62,044 nucleotides of DNA from Gammaproteobacteria bacterium (GTDB lineage Bacteria > Pseudomonadota > Gammaproteobacteria > Steroidobacterales > XN24), in NCBI GenBank assembly GCA_029287575.1, contig JARFQW010000089.1, forward strand, positions 1-62,044, given 5' to 3'. This document shows, in pieces, positions 48,078 to 59,298 of this stretch. A program made the translations under genes and the position numbers. How positions within the stretch are numbered: position 1 is the first letter of the stretch; the number at the start of each line of letters is the position of its first letter. Below the pieces are notes generated by a model. It was not told the DNA's origin, did no database searches, and worked only from the letters and a program-made list of their open reading frames with translations.

Positions 48078-49223
48078 CTACACCAGCTCCAGGGTTCCGT
48101 CCGCTAGCAGGTCGAGAATCAAGGCGCTGCCGCCGGGCCGGCCCAGCCAATCCGACACCCGTTCGGCGGGCCAGGCTGATTCGGCACACAGGGCTGCGGC
48201 TACGGACTCCAGCGACGGGTCCACGGCCAGCGCCCGGCCGTTGGCAAATAGCGTCCATCCCCGTTCCCGCCGGCTCCTCGCCATCAGGCTCATCGGATGT
48301 TTGGAGAGGCCTCCGCCGGCATCCAGATGGTCCCGAAGGCCCGGCTCCCTCACGGGTGCTTCCGGCGCCGGCGGATGCAGCCAGCTCTTGGGTTCGGTCA
48401 ACAGACAGCCGAGGGTCTCCCTCAGGCAGCCGGACTCATGGAGAACGGCGTCCTCCAGCCAGCGCCGAAACCTGGCCACGGCGCGGTCGTGAATCAGTCC
48501 GTCGGCGGCCTCCTCGGGCACCATGTCCGAGTCGGCATAGCGGACCGCCCGGGCTGTGGCCGTGTCTGCCAGGGCCGCAATCACATCGGCTGCGAGCGGG
48601 CTTCGAAAACCCACCGACCAGGTGATGCAGTGATCCAGCGCCACACCATGGTGCGCCGCCCCCGGCGGAAGGTAGAGGACGTCGCCTGGTTCGGCCACCC
48701 ATTCGTGGACCGCCTGGAAATCGGCAAGCAGATCCAGGGGCGTGCCGGGGATGCGCCGGCGGGACCGGGGGGAGGGGTCCACATGCCAGCGCCGGCGGCC
48801 GAGGCCCTGGACGAGAAACACATCATAGGCGTCCACGTGCGGCCCCACCGAGCCGCCGGGCGGCGCGAAGCTCACCATCAGATCGTCGAAACGCCAGTCC
48901 GGCAGAAAACGAAACCCGGCGCGCACACGGTTGCTCTCGGGGACGTGCTTGTCCACGTCCTGAACCAGCAGGCTCCAGCCGGTCTGCGGCAGGCGGCCGA
49001 ATCGTTCCGGTTCGAACGGCCCGTTCTCCAGCGTCCACGGCGGGTCGCTGTTCTCCATCACGATTCGGGATTCGATGCCGGGCTCACAGGCCAGGCCGGC
49101 CACCTCATCCGGATCCAGAGGGCTGTCGAAAGAGGGGATGGCGCGGGGCAGGAAGACCGGCTTTTTCTGCCAGTATTCGTACAGGAAGCGCTCGACGTCG
49201 AGGCCCTCTGGCCAGTGCAGCAT
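48078..49223 (-). CDS. roxA: Ribosomal oxygenase RoxA (YcfD), JmjC-type
   Basis: 2-oxoglutarate/Fe(II) oxygenase of 381 residues that hydroxylates an arginine of ribosomal protein L16 in E. coli. The iron triad is visible as His129-x-Asp131 (GPHVDAYDVF) and His191 (PPGAAHHG). A C-terminal winged-helix-like dimerisation region follows. It is 5 bp downstream of purB, so the two are probably co-transcribed. Confidence 0.93.
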   Translation of the reverse strand: MLHWPEGLDVERFLYEYWQKKPVFLPRAIPSFDSPLDPDEVAGLACEPGIESRIVMENSDPPWTLENGPFEPERFGRLPQTGWSLLVQDVDKHVPESNRVRAGFRFLPDWRFDDLMVSFAPPGGSVGPHVDAYDVFLVQGLGRRRWHVDPSPRSRRRIPGTPLDLLADFQAVHEWVAEPGDVLYLPPGAAHHGVALDHCITWSVGFRSPLAADVIAALADTATARAVRYADSDMVPEEAADGLIHDRAVARFRRWLEDAVLHESGCLRETLGCLLTEPKSWLHPPAPEAPVREPGLRDHLDAGGGLSKHPMSLMARSRRERGWTLFANGRALAVDPSLESVAAALCAESAWPAERVSDWLGRPGGSALILDLLADGTLELV

Positions 49224-49228
49224 CGGGA

Positions 49229-50614
<1,386 letters not shown>

Positions 50615-50761
50615 TCAAAGGTGATAGGATGCCGCATCTTACCCGATTCCCTTTCCGGCTGTCGGCGCTGCCGGCCCCGTGCGACCTCCCGTTCGCACAG
50701 TGCCCGGCAGGCCCTGGCCAGCGGCATGGTCCGCCTAAAACACGCATCTGGAGACGCAGGC

Positions 50762-52150
50762 ATGGGTGACAACGGCTTTCGAATTGAGAAGGACAGCATG
50801 GGCGAACTGCAGGTTCCGGCAGATGCCCTCTGGGGTGCCCAGACTCAGCGGGCTGTCGAGAACTTCCCGGTCAGCGGGCTGCCGGTTCCCAGGGCCTTCA
50901 TCCGGGCTCTCGGGCTGGTCAAGGGCGCCGCGGCCGGGGCCAACCTGAAACTGGACCTGCTGGACGAGCCCCGCGCCCGGGCCATCGAACAGGCGGCCGC
51001 GGCGGTCGCAGACGGCGACCACGACGCGCATTTCCCGGTGGATATTTTCCAGACCGGTTCGGGGACCAGCTCGAACATGAACGCCAATGAGGTCATCGCG
51101 ACACTGGCCACCGCGGCGCTCGGCGATACGGTACATCCCAACGACCACGTCAACATGGGGCAGAGCAGCAATGACGTGATCCCCACGTGCATTCATGTCA
51201 GCGCCGCCCTCGAACTGAAGGAAAGCCTGCTGCCCGCCCTGGATCACCTCGCCACCACGATCGAGGAAAAGGCCAGGTCCTGTGACAGCCATGTGAAAAC
51301 CGGCCGTACCCATCTCATGGACGCCATGCCCGTGCGGATGAGCCAGGAACTCGGCGGCTGGGCGAGTCAGGTGCGTAACGGCATGGCGCGGCTCGAATCC
51401 GGGCTGCCCAGGCTCACGGGGCTGGCGCAGGGGGGAACTGCGGTGGGCACCGGCATCAACGCCCACGAGTCCTTCGGGGCGGTGTTTGCGGAATTGCTCG
51501 GCGAACAGACCGGTCTGGGCTTTCATCCGGCCGATGACTACTTCGAAAGCCTCAGCTCCCAGGATACGGCGGTAGAGCTTTCCGGACAGCTGAAGACCGT
51601 CGCGGTCAGCGTCATGAAAATTGCCAATGACCTGCGCTGGATGAACAGCGGCCCGCTCGCGGGTCTGGGTGAGATTGCGCTGCCGGCACTGCAGCCGGGC
51701 AGCAGCATCATGCCCGGCAAGGTCAATCCGGTCATTCCCGAGTCCGCCGCCATGGTGGCCGCCCAGGTCATCGGGAACGACGCCACCATCACGGTGGCGG
51801 GTCAGGCCGGTAACTTCCAGCTCAACGTGATGCTGCCGGTCATTGCCTACAACCTGCTCCAGAGTATTCACGTGCTGGCGAGTGCGGCCCGGCTGCTCGC
51901 GGACAAGGCGATTGCCGGATTTTCGGTCAACGAAGGCAATCTTCAGGCGGCGCTGGAACGCAATCCCATCCTCGTGACGGCGCTGAACCCCGTGATCGGC
52001 TACGAACTCGGCGCGGCGACCGCCAAGAAGGCTTATGCGGACGGCCGGCCCATTCTCGAAGTGGCGCTCGAGATGACCGACCTTGACGAAAACGAGCTCT
52101 CGCGGCTGCTGGACCCCGCCGGCCTGACGGAGGGCGGCATTCGCAAGTGA
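50762..52150 (+). CDS. fumC: Class II fumarate hydratase FumC
   Basis: Iron-independent fumarase of 462 residues with FQTGSGTSSNMNANEVI, GQSSNDVIPT, KTGRTHLMDAMP (catalytic His) and signature GSSIMPGKVNPVIPE. The start is ATG 50762; the very long upstream frame is the antisense shadow of purB. Fumarate links it with the neighbouring purB. The stop overlaps the Nudix start (GTGA). Confidence 0.97.
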   Translation: MGDNGFRIEKDSMGELQVPADALWGAQTQRAVENFPVSGLPVPRAFIRALGLVKGAAAGANLKLDLLDEPRARAIEQAAAAVADGDHDAHFPVDIFQTGSGTSSNMNANEVIATLATAALGDTVHPNDHVNMGQSSNDVIPTCIHVSAALELKESLLPALDHLATTIEEKARSCDSHVKTGRTHLMDAMPVRMSQELGGWASQVRNGMARLESGLPRLTGLAQGGTAVGTGINAHESFGAVFAELLGEQTGLGFHPADDYFESLSSQDTAVELSGQLKTVAVSVMKIANDLRWMNSGPLAGLGEIALPALQPGSSIMPGKVNPVIPESAAMVAAQVIGNDATITVAGQAGNFQLNVMLPVIAYNLLQSIHVLASAARLLADKAIAGFSVNEGNLQAALERNPILVTALNPVIGYELGAATAKKAYADGRPILEVALEMTDLDENELSRLLDPAGLTEGGIRK

Positions 52151-52770
52151 GGGAATTGATCTGTCGCCGTCTGGCCGGGACGCGGCCCGCGGACCCGACC
52201 CAATGGCGAGTGCCGGGGCTGGAGGGCGACGTGCCGCGGCTGCTGCGCTCGCTGCGGCCCGGTCGGATCGTGCCGGCGGCGGTTCTCATACCGGTCGTGG
52301 ATCGGGCCGATGGTCTGGGTTTGTTGCTGACTGTGCGAGCCAGGCACCTCAAGCATCACCCCGGCCAGATCAGCTTCCCCGGTGGCCGGCTGGAGGCGGG
52401 AGACCCCGGTCCGGAAGCGGCTGCGCTAAGGGAGACAGAGGAGGAGATCGGCCTGACGGCGGACCGGATACGGGTTGCTGGCTTTCTGCCTAATTATCTG
52501 ACCATCACCGGCTATTCGGTCACTCCGGTGGTGGCGTTTGTCGATCCGGACGCGAAACTACAGGCGGACACGACGGAGGTGGCGGAAATCTTCGAGGCGC
52601 CGCTGGACTATGTCCTGGATCCCCGAAACATGCACCGCCGAGCGAAGCGCTTCATGGGCGTGAAATTGCCGTACTACGAAATTCCCTGGGGCGAATACAA
52701 CATCTGGGGCGCAACGGCGGCCATGCTCGTGGGCCTGCGGCAGACCCTTTACCCGGAAGAGGAACAGTGA
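52147..52770 (+). CDS. nudL: CoA pyrophosphatase, Nudix family (NudL-like)
   Basis: A 207-residue hydrolase. The NudL/YeaB combination is visible: the UPF0035-type LKHHPGQISFPGGRLE flows into the Nudix box GRLEAGDPGPEAAALRETEEEIGL. It is expected to cleave CoA and its derivatives. The start is GTG 52147 overlapping fumC, and the stop overlaps mazG (TGATG). Confidence 0.9.
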   Translation: MRELICRRLAGTRPADPTQWRVPGLEGDVPRLLRSLRPGRIVPAAVLIPVVDRADGLGLLLTVRARHLKHHPGQISFPGGRLEAGDPGPEAAALRETEEEIGLTADRIRVAGFLPNYLTITGYSVTPVVAFVDPDAKLQADTTEVAEIFEAPLDYVLDPRNMHRRAKRFMGVKLPYYEIPWGEYNIWGATAAMLVGLRQTLYPEEEQ

Positions 52771-53558
52771 TGGATGCCGTTCAGCGTCTGCTTGACATCA
52801 TGGCGGCCCTGCGGGATCCGAAAACCGGGTGTCCCTGGGATCTCGAGCAGACCTTCCGCAGCATCGCGCCGTATACCCTCGAAGAGGCCTACGAAGTAGC
52901 CGACGCCATCGAGCGCCGCGATCTTGCCGGCCTCCGGGACGAACTCGGGGACCTTCTGTTCCAGGTCGTGTTCCATGCCCGCATGGCGGAGGAGGCCGGG
53001 GCCTTTGACTTCGGCGACGTGGTCCAAGCTATTTGCGACAAGATGGAACGCCGGCACCCGCACGTCTTCGGTGAAGAGATTGTTGCCAGTGCCTCCGAGC
53101 AGAGCGTGGCCTGGGAGCGGCACAAGGCCCGCGAACGGGCCGACGCGGGAGCCGCTCAGGACAGCGCGCTGGATGGTGTCCCCGCCGGCCTGCCGGGGCT
53201 GATGCGTGCGCAGAAACTGGGTCGCAAGGCCGCTCGGGTGGGATTCGACTGGCCGGAATGGTCCGGCGTCGTGGACAAGGTCAATGAAGAGCTGAGTGAG
53301 TTGCAGGCCGTTGCCGGGTCCGACCGGGCGGCCGCCGAAGAAGAGCTGGGAGACCTGCTGTTCACAGTGGCGAGCCTCGCACGCCACCTGGACCTGGATG
53401 CCGATGCCGCTCTGCGCCGGGCGAATCTCAAGTTCGAGCATCGCTTCCGGAGCATGGAAGCGGCTCTGCATGCGGCGGGCAGCGAGCCCGGTGCTGCGAG
53501 CCTGGCGGAGCTGGAGGCGTTGTGGAACCAGGCAAAGGCGCGCCAGAAAGAAGCGTAA
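52770..53558 (+). CDS. mazG: Nucleoside triphosphate pyrophosphohydrolase MazG
   Basis: House-cleaning NTP pyrophosphatase of 262 residues with two MazG repeats. The first has CPWDLEQTFRSIAPYTLEEAYEV and EELGDLLFQVVFHARMAEE-like metal ligands (DELGDLLFQ). The second is EELSELQAV...EEELGDLLFTVASLARHL. ATG 52770 is preferred over GTG 52767. The end is overlapped by the hrpA start. Confidence 0.95.
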   Translation: MDAVQRLLDIMAALRDPKTGCPWDLEQTFRSIAPYTLEEAYEVADAIERRDLAGLRDELGDLLFQVVFHARMAEEAGAFDFGDVVQAICDKMERRHPHVFGEEIVASASEQSVAWERHKARERADAGAAQDSALDGVPAGLPGLMRAQKLGRKAARVGFDWPEWSGVVDKVNEELSELQAVAGSDRAAAEEELGDLLFTVASLARHLDLDADAALRRANLKFEHRFRSMEAALHAAGSEPGAASLAELEALWNQAKARQKEA

Positions 53559-56500
53559 GCCAGGCGGACATCACCGCCTTGCGGGCGTCCCTGGGCGACG
53601 CCCGCCTGGCCGATGTCCCGGCCCTGACGCGGCGTCTCGACGGATTGGCCCGGGCCGTGAAACGCGGGCGCGATCCTGCCGGGGCCCTTGCGGCCCTGGC
53701 CGCGGACATCGACGCGTCGGTTCACCAGGTCAGCCAGGCCAGGGACCGGTTGCCCGATCCCATGCCGTACCCCACGGACCTTCCGGTCAGCCAGCGCCGT
53801 GAAGAGATCCAGGCGGCGATTCGCGACCATCCCGTGGTAGTGGTCTGCGGAGAAACGGGCTCCGGAAAAACCACTCAGCTCCCCAAGATGTGCCTGGAAC
53901 TGGGCCTGGGCGCGCGCGGCCTGATCGGCCACACCCAGCCGCGACGGATCGCCGCCCGGTCGGTGGCGTCCCGAATCGGGGCGGAACTGGGGAAAACCGC
54001 GGCCGGGGCGGACGGATCGGAACTGGTGGGATGGAAGGTCCGCTTTGCCGACCACACCCGGCCGGACTGCCGGATCAAGCTCATGACCGACGGCATTCTG
54101 CTCGCGGAGATTCCTCACGATCGCAGCCTGCGTCAGTACGACACGCTGATTATCGACGAAGCCCATGAACGCAGCCTCAACATCGATTTCCTGCTGGGCT
54201 ACCTCAAGCAACTCCTGCCCCGCCGGCCGGATCTGAAAATCGTCATCACCTCGGCGACCATCGACCCGGACCGGTTCTCGCGGCATTTCAATAATGCGCC
54301 GGTGGTCGAGGTGTCGGGCCGGACCTGGCCGGTGGATATCCGCTACCGGCCCGTCGCCGAGGACACCAGCGAGCCCGGTGCCGTCGTGAACGCCGTGGGT
54401 GAGCTCGCCGGCGAGCCCGGAACGCCGCCGGGCGATACCCTGGTGTTCCTTGCGGGGGAGCGGGAGATTCGCGAAACCGCGGAGGCATTGCGCAAGCACC
54501 ATCCCGAGGGGACCGAAATCCTGCCCCTCTACAGCCGGTTGTCCGCCGCTGAACAGGACCGGGTGTTCCGGTCCGCCGGCCGACGCAGGATTGTGCTGGC
54601 GACCAACGTGGCCGAGACCTCGCTGACAGTGCCTGGGATCCGGCACGTCATCGACCCGGGTTTTGCCCGAATCAGCCGTTACAGCTTCCGGAGCAAGATT
54701 CAGCGTCTGCAGGTTGAGCCCGTGTCCCAGGCGAGCGCCAACCAGCGCAAGGGCCGCTGTGGCCGAGAAGCTGCCGGCATCTGCATCCGGCTGTACGACG
54801 AGGAGGCGTTTGAATCCCGGCCGGAATTTACCGAGCCCGAACTGCTCCGGACCAACCTGGCCAGTGTAATTCTGCGGATGGAAACGCTGGGTCTGGGGCA
54901 TATCGAGGATTTCCCGTTTGTCGAGCCGCCGGATCCGCGCTTTGTCAGGGACGGGTACCGGCTGCTGAAGGAACTCCGGGCAGTGGGCGCTGACGGACGG
55001 GTCACCGCCCTGGGCCGGGAAATCGGCCGGCTGCCGGTGGACCCCAGGCTCGGTCGAATACTCGTGGCCGGACGCGACAGTGCCTGTCTTGCCGAAGCGC
55101 TTGCGATCGTCAGCTTCCTGTCTGTCCAGGATCCCCGGGAACGGCCCGTGGAGAAGCGCCAGCAGGCGGACGAGCAACACGCCGAATTTGCCGACGAGCG
55201 CTCGGATTTTGTTGCCGTGCTGAACCTCTGGACAGCGTATCGGGAGGTCCGCCGGCACCAGTCGGTCAGCCGTCAGCGGCGCTGGTGCCGGGAGCGTTTC
55301 CTTTCGTTTCCCCGCATGCGGGAATGGCACGATATCCATCAGCAGCTGCTGGCCCAGGTGAAGGACGCCGGCTGGCGCCTCAACCAGGTGGCGGCCGCCT
55401 ATCCGGAGCTTCATGGTGCGCTCCTTACCGGTTTTCTCGGACACATCGGCGAGCGTACGGAAGACCGGTCCTACGAGGGCGCCCGGGGACTGAAATTCCA
55501 CATTTTCCCCGGGTCGGGCGTGGCGGCCCGTCCGCCCCGATGGATTACCGCCGCCAGCCTGGTGCAGACCACGCGCACGTATGCCCGCATGACGGCGTCC
55601 GTTGAGCCGGGGTGGATCGAGCGCGCCGCCCCGCACCTGGTGCGGCGGAGCTACAGCGACCCTCACTGGCAGGAGGGCCGGGGTTTCGTCGGCGGCTATG
55701 AGCAGGTCAGTCTCTACGGCCGGATTCTGGTGTCGAAACGGCCGGTAGACTTCGGCCGCGTGGTCCCGGAAAAGGCACGAGCCGTATTTGTCGAGGAGGG
55801 TCTGGTCAACGGCCGAATCCGGACCCGGGGGAAGTTCCTCGCAAAGAACCAGGCGCTCATCGCCGGCGTCCGTTCCCTGGAGGCGCGCCTGCGCCGCCGG
55901 GATTTGCTGGCTTCGCCGGAGGCGCTGGCGGATTTCTACACCGCGCGGGTGCCCGAATCGGTTTGCAGCACTCATGCATTCGAGCGCTGGCGAAAGAAGG
56001 CGGAAAAGGGCGAACCGGCGACGCTGGAGATGGCCCTGGAGGATGTCCTGGCCACGGGCGAGGTGCCGAACTCGGACGATTGGCCCGAAACGCTCCGGGT
56101 GGACGGGGAAGACCTGCCGCTCAGCTACGTATTCGATCCGGCGGACGCCGCCGACGGCGTGACCGTTACGGTCACCCGGCACTGGCTCGCGGCCCTGCCG
56201 CCGGAAATCGTGGACTGGGTGGTTCCCGGGCTTGTGCAGGAGAAGATCGTCGAGATGCTGCGCCGTTTGCCCAAGACGGTCCGCCGGCGGCTCGTGCCTC
56301 TGCCGGATACCGCCCGGCGGGTTCTGGCCGACCTGCGCCCCGGAGAAGAACGCCTGGCCGTCGGCCTGAGCCGGGAGCTGAAGCGGCACGCCGGGGTGGA
56401 TGTCGCGCCTGCCGCGCTGGACATGAGTGCACTGCCACCGTATCTCAATCTGCGAATCGAGGTGCGGGAGGACAACGGCCAACGGCTCGGGAGCGGTCGT

Positions 56501-57457
56501 GATCTCGCAGCGCTGCGGAGCCGCTACGGCCTTGGCGACCGTCCGCTGCCCGCCGCGCGGGCCTCCGCCGGATGGACGGGTTCCGGTCTTCGGGACTGGA
56601 GTTTCGGGCCGATTCCCGGGCCGGAGGATGGCGCGGGTACCACAGGCCCCGCGGTCTATCCCGGCATCCGGGACGAAGGCGACGGCGTCGCCCTGGAACT
56701 CTATGCCAGCGAGGGGGCGGCACGCGCCGCGACCCGTGAGGGCGTCCTGCGGCTCTTCAAACTGGCCGTGGCGGACAAGCTGAAGTACGCCCGCAAGGAA
56801 CTCGCCCGCAATCGCTCGCTGGGCCTCGCCGCCGCCGACCTGTCGGCTTCCGGCGGGCTGCTCGAGGACGTCATCGACGCGGCCTGCGTTCGCGCATTTC
56901 TCGGCAGGCAGAACGTGCCCCGGAGCCCGGAGGCCTTTGCCGGAGCACTCGAGGCCGGGCGGTCCCGCGTCGTTGCCACGGCCCAGGAGATTGCTGCGCT
57001 GGTGGACCGCATCACCGGCCTTCGCAGGGACTTGAATCTACGCCTGGACGACGGGGTCAAGGGGCCAGGGGCCACGGAGGCGAGCGCGGATATCCGCGGG
57101 CAGCTCGACGGGCTGTTCCAGCCCGGCTTCGTGGGCACCACGCCGACGGAATGGCTCGAACAGTACCCGCGCTATCTGGAGGCCGCGAAGATCCGCCTCG
57201 ACCGACTGGCATCCGGCCGGAGCGAGGGTCGCGAGCGTGCAGCCATCGGCGAACATGCCGCCCGGCTTCGCGAGCATCAACGACGCGAATGGCCGACGCC
57301 CGCCGCGCGCGCCGCGTTCGAGGAATACCGCTGGCTGACCGAAGAGTTTCGCGTCTCCCTGTTTGCCCAGACGCTGGGGACCCGCGTGAAGGTTTCGGCG
57401 GTGCGCCTGGAACGGGCGTGGGAGGCGCTGGCGGCGGCGGTCAATGCGGCGGCCTGA
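53522..57457 (+). CDS. hrpA: ATP-dependent RNA helicase HrpA (DEAH box)
   Basis: A 1311-residue helicase close to the E. coli length of 1300. Motif I GETGSGKTTQ is at 110-119, DEAH in IIDEAHERSLN near 210, SAT in ITSATIDPDRF, motif VI in NQRKGRCGREAAG, and the long C-terminal HrpA-specific region (DUF3418) is present. HrpA resolves stalled or collided ribosomes and processes some mRNAs. The start GTG 53522 lies inside mazG and matches the E. coli N-terminus well; no later start is as good. Confidence 0.95.
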   Translation: MEPGKGAPERSVSQADITALRASLGDARLADVPALTRRLDGLARAVKRGRDPAGALAALAADIDASVHQVSQARDRLPDPMPYPTDLPVSQRREEIQAAIRDHPVVVVCGETGSGKTTQLPKMCLELGLGARGLIGHTQPRRIAARSVASRIGAELGKTAAGADGSELVGWKVRFADHTRPDCRIKLMTDGILLAEIPHDRSLRQYDTLIIDEAHERSLNIDFLLGYLKQLLPRRPDLKIVITSATIDPDRFSRHFNNAPVVEVSGRTWPVDIRYRPVAEDTSEPGAVVNAVGELAGEPGTPPGDTLVFLAGEREIRETAEALRKHHPEGTEILPLYSRLSAAEQDRVFRSAGRRRIVLATNVAETSLTVPGIRHVIDPGFARISRYSFRSKIQRLQVEPVSQASANQRKGRCGREAAGICIRLYDEEAFESRPEFTEPELLRTNLASVILRMETLGLGHIEDFPFVEPPDPRFVRDGYRLLKELRAVGADGRVTALGREIGRLPVDPRLGRILVAGRDSACLAEALAIVSFLSVQDPRERPVEKRQQADEQHAEFADERSDFVAVLNLWTAYREVRRHQSVSRQRRWCRERFLSFPRMREWHDIHQQLLAQVKDAGWRLNQVAAAYPELHGALLTGFLGHIGERTEDRSYEGARGLKFHIFPGSGVAARPPRWITAASLVQTTRTYARMTASVEPGWIERAAPHLVRRSYSDPHWQEGRGFVGGYEQVSLYGRILVSKRPVDFGRVVPEKARAVFVEEGLVNGRIRTRGKFLAKNQALIAGVRSLEARLRRRDLLASPEALADFYTARVPESVCSTHAFERWRKKAEKGEPATLEMALEDVLATGEVPNSDDWPETLRVDGEDLPLSYVFDPADAADGVTVTVTRHWLAALPPEIVDWVVPGLVQEKIVEMLRRLPKTVRRRLVPLPDTARRVLADLRPGEERLAVGLSRELKRHAGVDVAPAALDMSALPPYLNLRIEVREDNGQRLGSGRDLAALRSRYGLGDRPLPAARASAGWTGSGLRDWSFGPIPGPEDGAGTTGPAVYPGIRDEGDGVALELYASEGAARAATREGVLRLFKLAVADKLKYARKELARNRSLGLAAADLSASGGLLEDVIDAACVRAFLGRQNVPRSPEAFAGALEAGRSRVVATAQEIAALVDRITGLRRDLNLRLDDGVKGPGATEASADIRGQLDGLFQPGFVGTTPTEWLEQYPRYLEAAKIRLDRLASGRSEGRERAAIGEHAARLREHQRREWPTPAARAAFEEYRWLTEEFRVSLFAQTLGTRVKVSAVRLERAWEALAAAVNAAA

Positions 57458-57553
57458 CCGCAACGACCCGTTGACGGCGGCGAGACTGGGCGCCAGAGTT
57501 GCCGGCATGCGACGAGAAATCCTCCGATTCGGGCGACCGGCGGCGGTCCCGGC

Positions 57554-58483
57554 GTGAAGATCGGCCTGGCGGTCGATGCCACGTGTGACCTCCCGATGGC
57601 ATTTCTTGAAAAGCACGGTGTCACGGTGCTCCCGGGGCGGATTCGCTTTGACGACCTGGAGTCGCTTGATCGTCGCGATCCCCGGGAGACCATGAGTTTC
57701 TACCGCCGCTACGTCGCCGACCGTTCGGCCGACACGGCCACCGGCCCGGTGGCCGCCGAAGAACTGCGGGAATTTTTTCTGGAGCACTTCGTCACCCGTC
57801 ATGATCGGGTTTTGGTGTTGTGCCGGTCCGCGGCTCGGGGTGGTAGCTTTGATCAAGCAACCCAGGCTTCCTATGGCGTCCTCAAGCGATACCGCGATAT
57901 CCGTCGGGCCGCCGGCCTAGACCCGGCCTTTGCGCTTCGAGTGGTGGACCTCGGAAGCATTGGCCCCGGAGAAGGTGTTATCGCGCATTTTGCCGTCCGG
58001 CAGATCGAGAACGCCCCCCCGTTTGACGCCCTGCGCCGCGCGGTGGAGGGGGCGGGCGCCAGGACCGAGACCTGGGTCGTGCCCCAGGACCCCGCCTATC
58101 TGCGCCGCCCGGCGGAACGGTATCCCATGGTGCGGCCCGGCGGCCTGCGCTACCTGAGCAGCCGCATCAGGGGCCGGCTGCCGGTACTGACTCTGCAGCA
58201 GGGCGCTGTCCGGGCCGGTGCCGTCGTGGCGGATTTTCGGGCCGGCGTGGAATTTGTTTTCGAACGGGCCCGCCAAGCCGTCGAGGCCGGCGTGTCCGTC
58301 CCGGCGCTGGTAATGAGCTTCGGGGGCGATCCACGGATTATCCGCAATCTCCCGGCCTACCAGCATTTCGAGGGTTTTGCCGCCGACCGCAAGCTGGACC
58401 TTCAGCTGTGCGTTATGAGCGCCAGCCTTGCCGTGCACCTCGGGCCGGGGGCATTCGCCGCGGCCTGGGCCGTCAGGGGCTAG
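57554..58483 (+). CDS. DegV-family fatty-acid-binding protein
   Basis: A 309-residue protein starting [13 protein letters not shown], which matches the DegV N-terminal strand and Ser/Thr/Asp loop. It keeps the second-domain features [21 protein letters not shown] and [12 protein letters not shown]. DegV proteins bind a fatty acid between two domains; some serve as FakB partners of FakA kinases, but no fakA is in this window. GTG 57554 is the start, 96 bp after hrpA. The 3' end overlaps the slipin gene by 4 bp. Confidence 0.85.
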   Translation: MKIGLAVDATCDLPMAFLEKHGVTVLPGRIRFDDLESLDRRDPRETMSFYRRYVADRSADTATGPVAAEELREFFLEHFVTRHDRVLVLCRSAARGGSFDQATQASYGVLKRYRDIRRAAGLDPAFALRVVDLGSIGPGEGVIAHFAVRQIENAPPFDALRRAVEGAGARTETWVVPQDPAYLRRPAERYPMVRPGGLRYLSSRIRGRLPVLTLQQGAVRAGAVVADFRAGVEFVFERARQAVEAGVSVPALVMSFGGDPRIIRNLPAYQHFEGFAADRKLDLQLCVMSASLAVHLGPGAFAAAWAVRG

Positions 58484-59295
58484 GTCTGCGCCGGCGCTGG
58501 CGGACGATCGGCCGCGGGTGCCGCCGGGGGCTTGCCTGACACCATGCTGGGCGTGACCTTGCCGATGAGTGGTGCGACCAGATCCAGCGGCAGCGGGAAG
58601 ATGATGGTATTGGTACCGTCATCGGCAACCTGGGTGAGCGTCTGCAGGTAGCGCAGCTGCATCGCCTGGGGCTGCTGGGACAGTTGTTCCGCGGCCTCAA
58701 GCAGGTGGCGCGACGCCTGCAGCTCACCCTGGGCATGAATGACCTTGGCGCGCCGGGACCGCTCCGCCTCGGCCTGGGCGGCGATCGCCCGGATCATGCT
58801 TTCGTCGAGGTCCACGTGCTTGATCTCGACGTTCGTGACCTTGATGCCCCAGGCGTCCGTATGTTCGTCCAGGATCAGCTGAATATCAGCGTTGAGCTTG
58901 TCGCGTTCGGACAGCATTTCGTCCAGCTCGTGCTGGCCTAGTACGGACCGGAGCGTGGTCTGAGCCAGCTGGCTGGTAGCCTCGTAGACGTTTTCGACCT
59001 GAATGATGGCTTTTTCCGGATCGACGATGCGGAAGTAGACGACGGCGTTGACCTTGACCGACACGTTGTCCTTCGAGATCACGTCCTGGGTCGGCACATC
59101 CATGACGATGACCCGCAGGTCCACCTTGGTCATTGTCTGGATGCCCGGAATCACCAGGATCAGGCCGGGGCCCTTGACCTTCCAGAACTTGCCGAGCTGG
59201 AAGATCACCCCGCGCTCGTACTCCTTGAGGATCTTGATGGCGCTCACGAGGAGCAGGATGAGGCCGCCGAGGACGATAAGACTGATTTCGGGCAT
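58480..59295 (-). CDS. Slipin (SPFH/stomatin-like) membrane protein
   Basis: A 271-residue SPFH protein with an N-terminal membrane helix ([20 protein letters not shown]). The stomatin core follows ([55 protein letters not shown]), then a helical stretch [20 protein letters not shown]. Slipins form membrane scaffolds and pair with NfeD. The nfeD gene ends 3 bp upstream on the same strand. Confidence 0.93.
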   Translation of the reverse strand: MPEISLIVLGGLILLLVSAIKILKEYERGVIFQLGKFWKVKGPGLILVIPGIQTMTKVDLRVIVMDVPTQDVISKDNVSVKVNAVVYFRIVDPEKAIIQVENVYEATSQLAQTTLRSVLGQHELDEMLSERDKLNADIQLILDEHTDAWGIKVTNVEIKHVDLDESMIRAIAAQAEAERSRRAKVIHAQGELQASRHLLEAAEQLSQQPQAMQLRYLQTLTQVADDGTNTIIFPLPLDLVAPLIGKVTPSMVSGKPPAAPAADRPPAPAQT

Positions 59296-59298
59296 GAC

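Noticed and set aside
53156-56482. 1108-residue open frame on the - strand
   Set aside because: It is the antisense shadow of mazG/hrpA. Its translation is a Gly/Arg/His/Pro-rich string without recognisable domains, while the + strand shows full helicase motifs.
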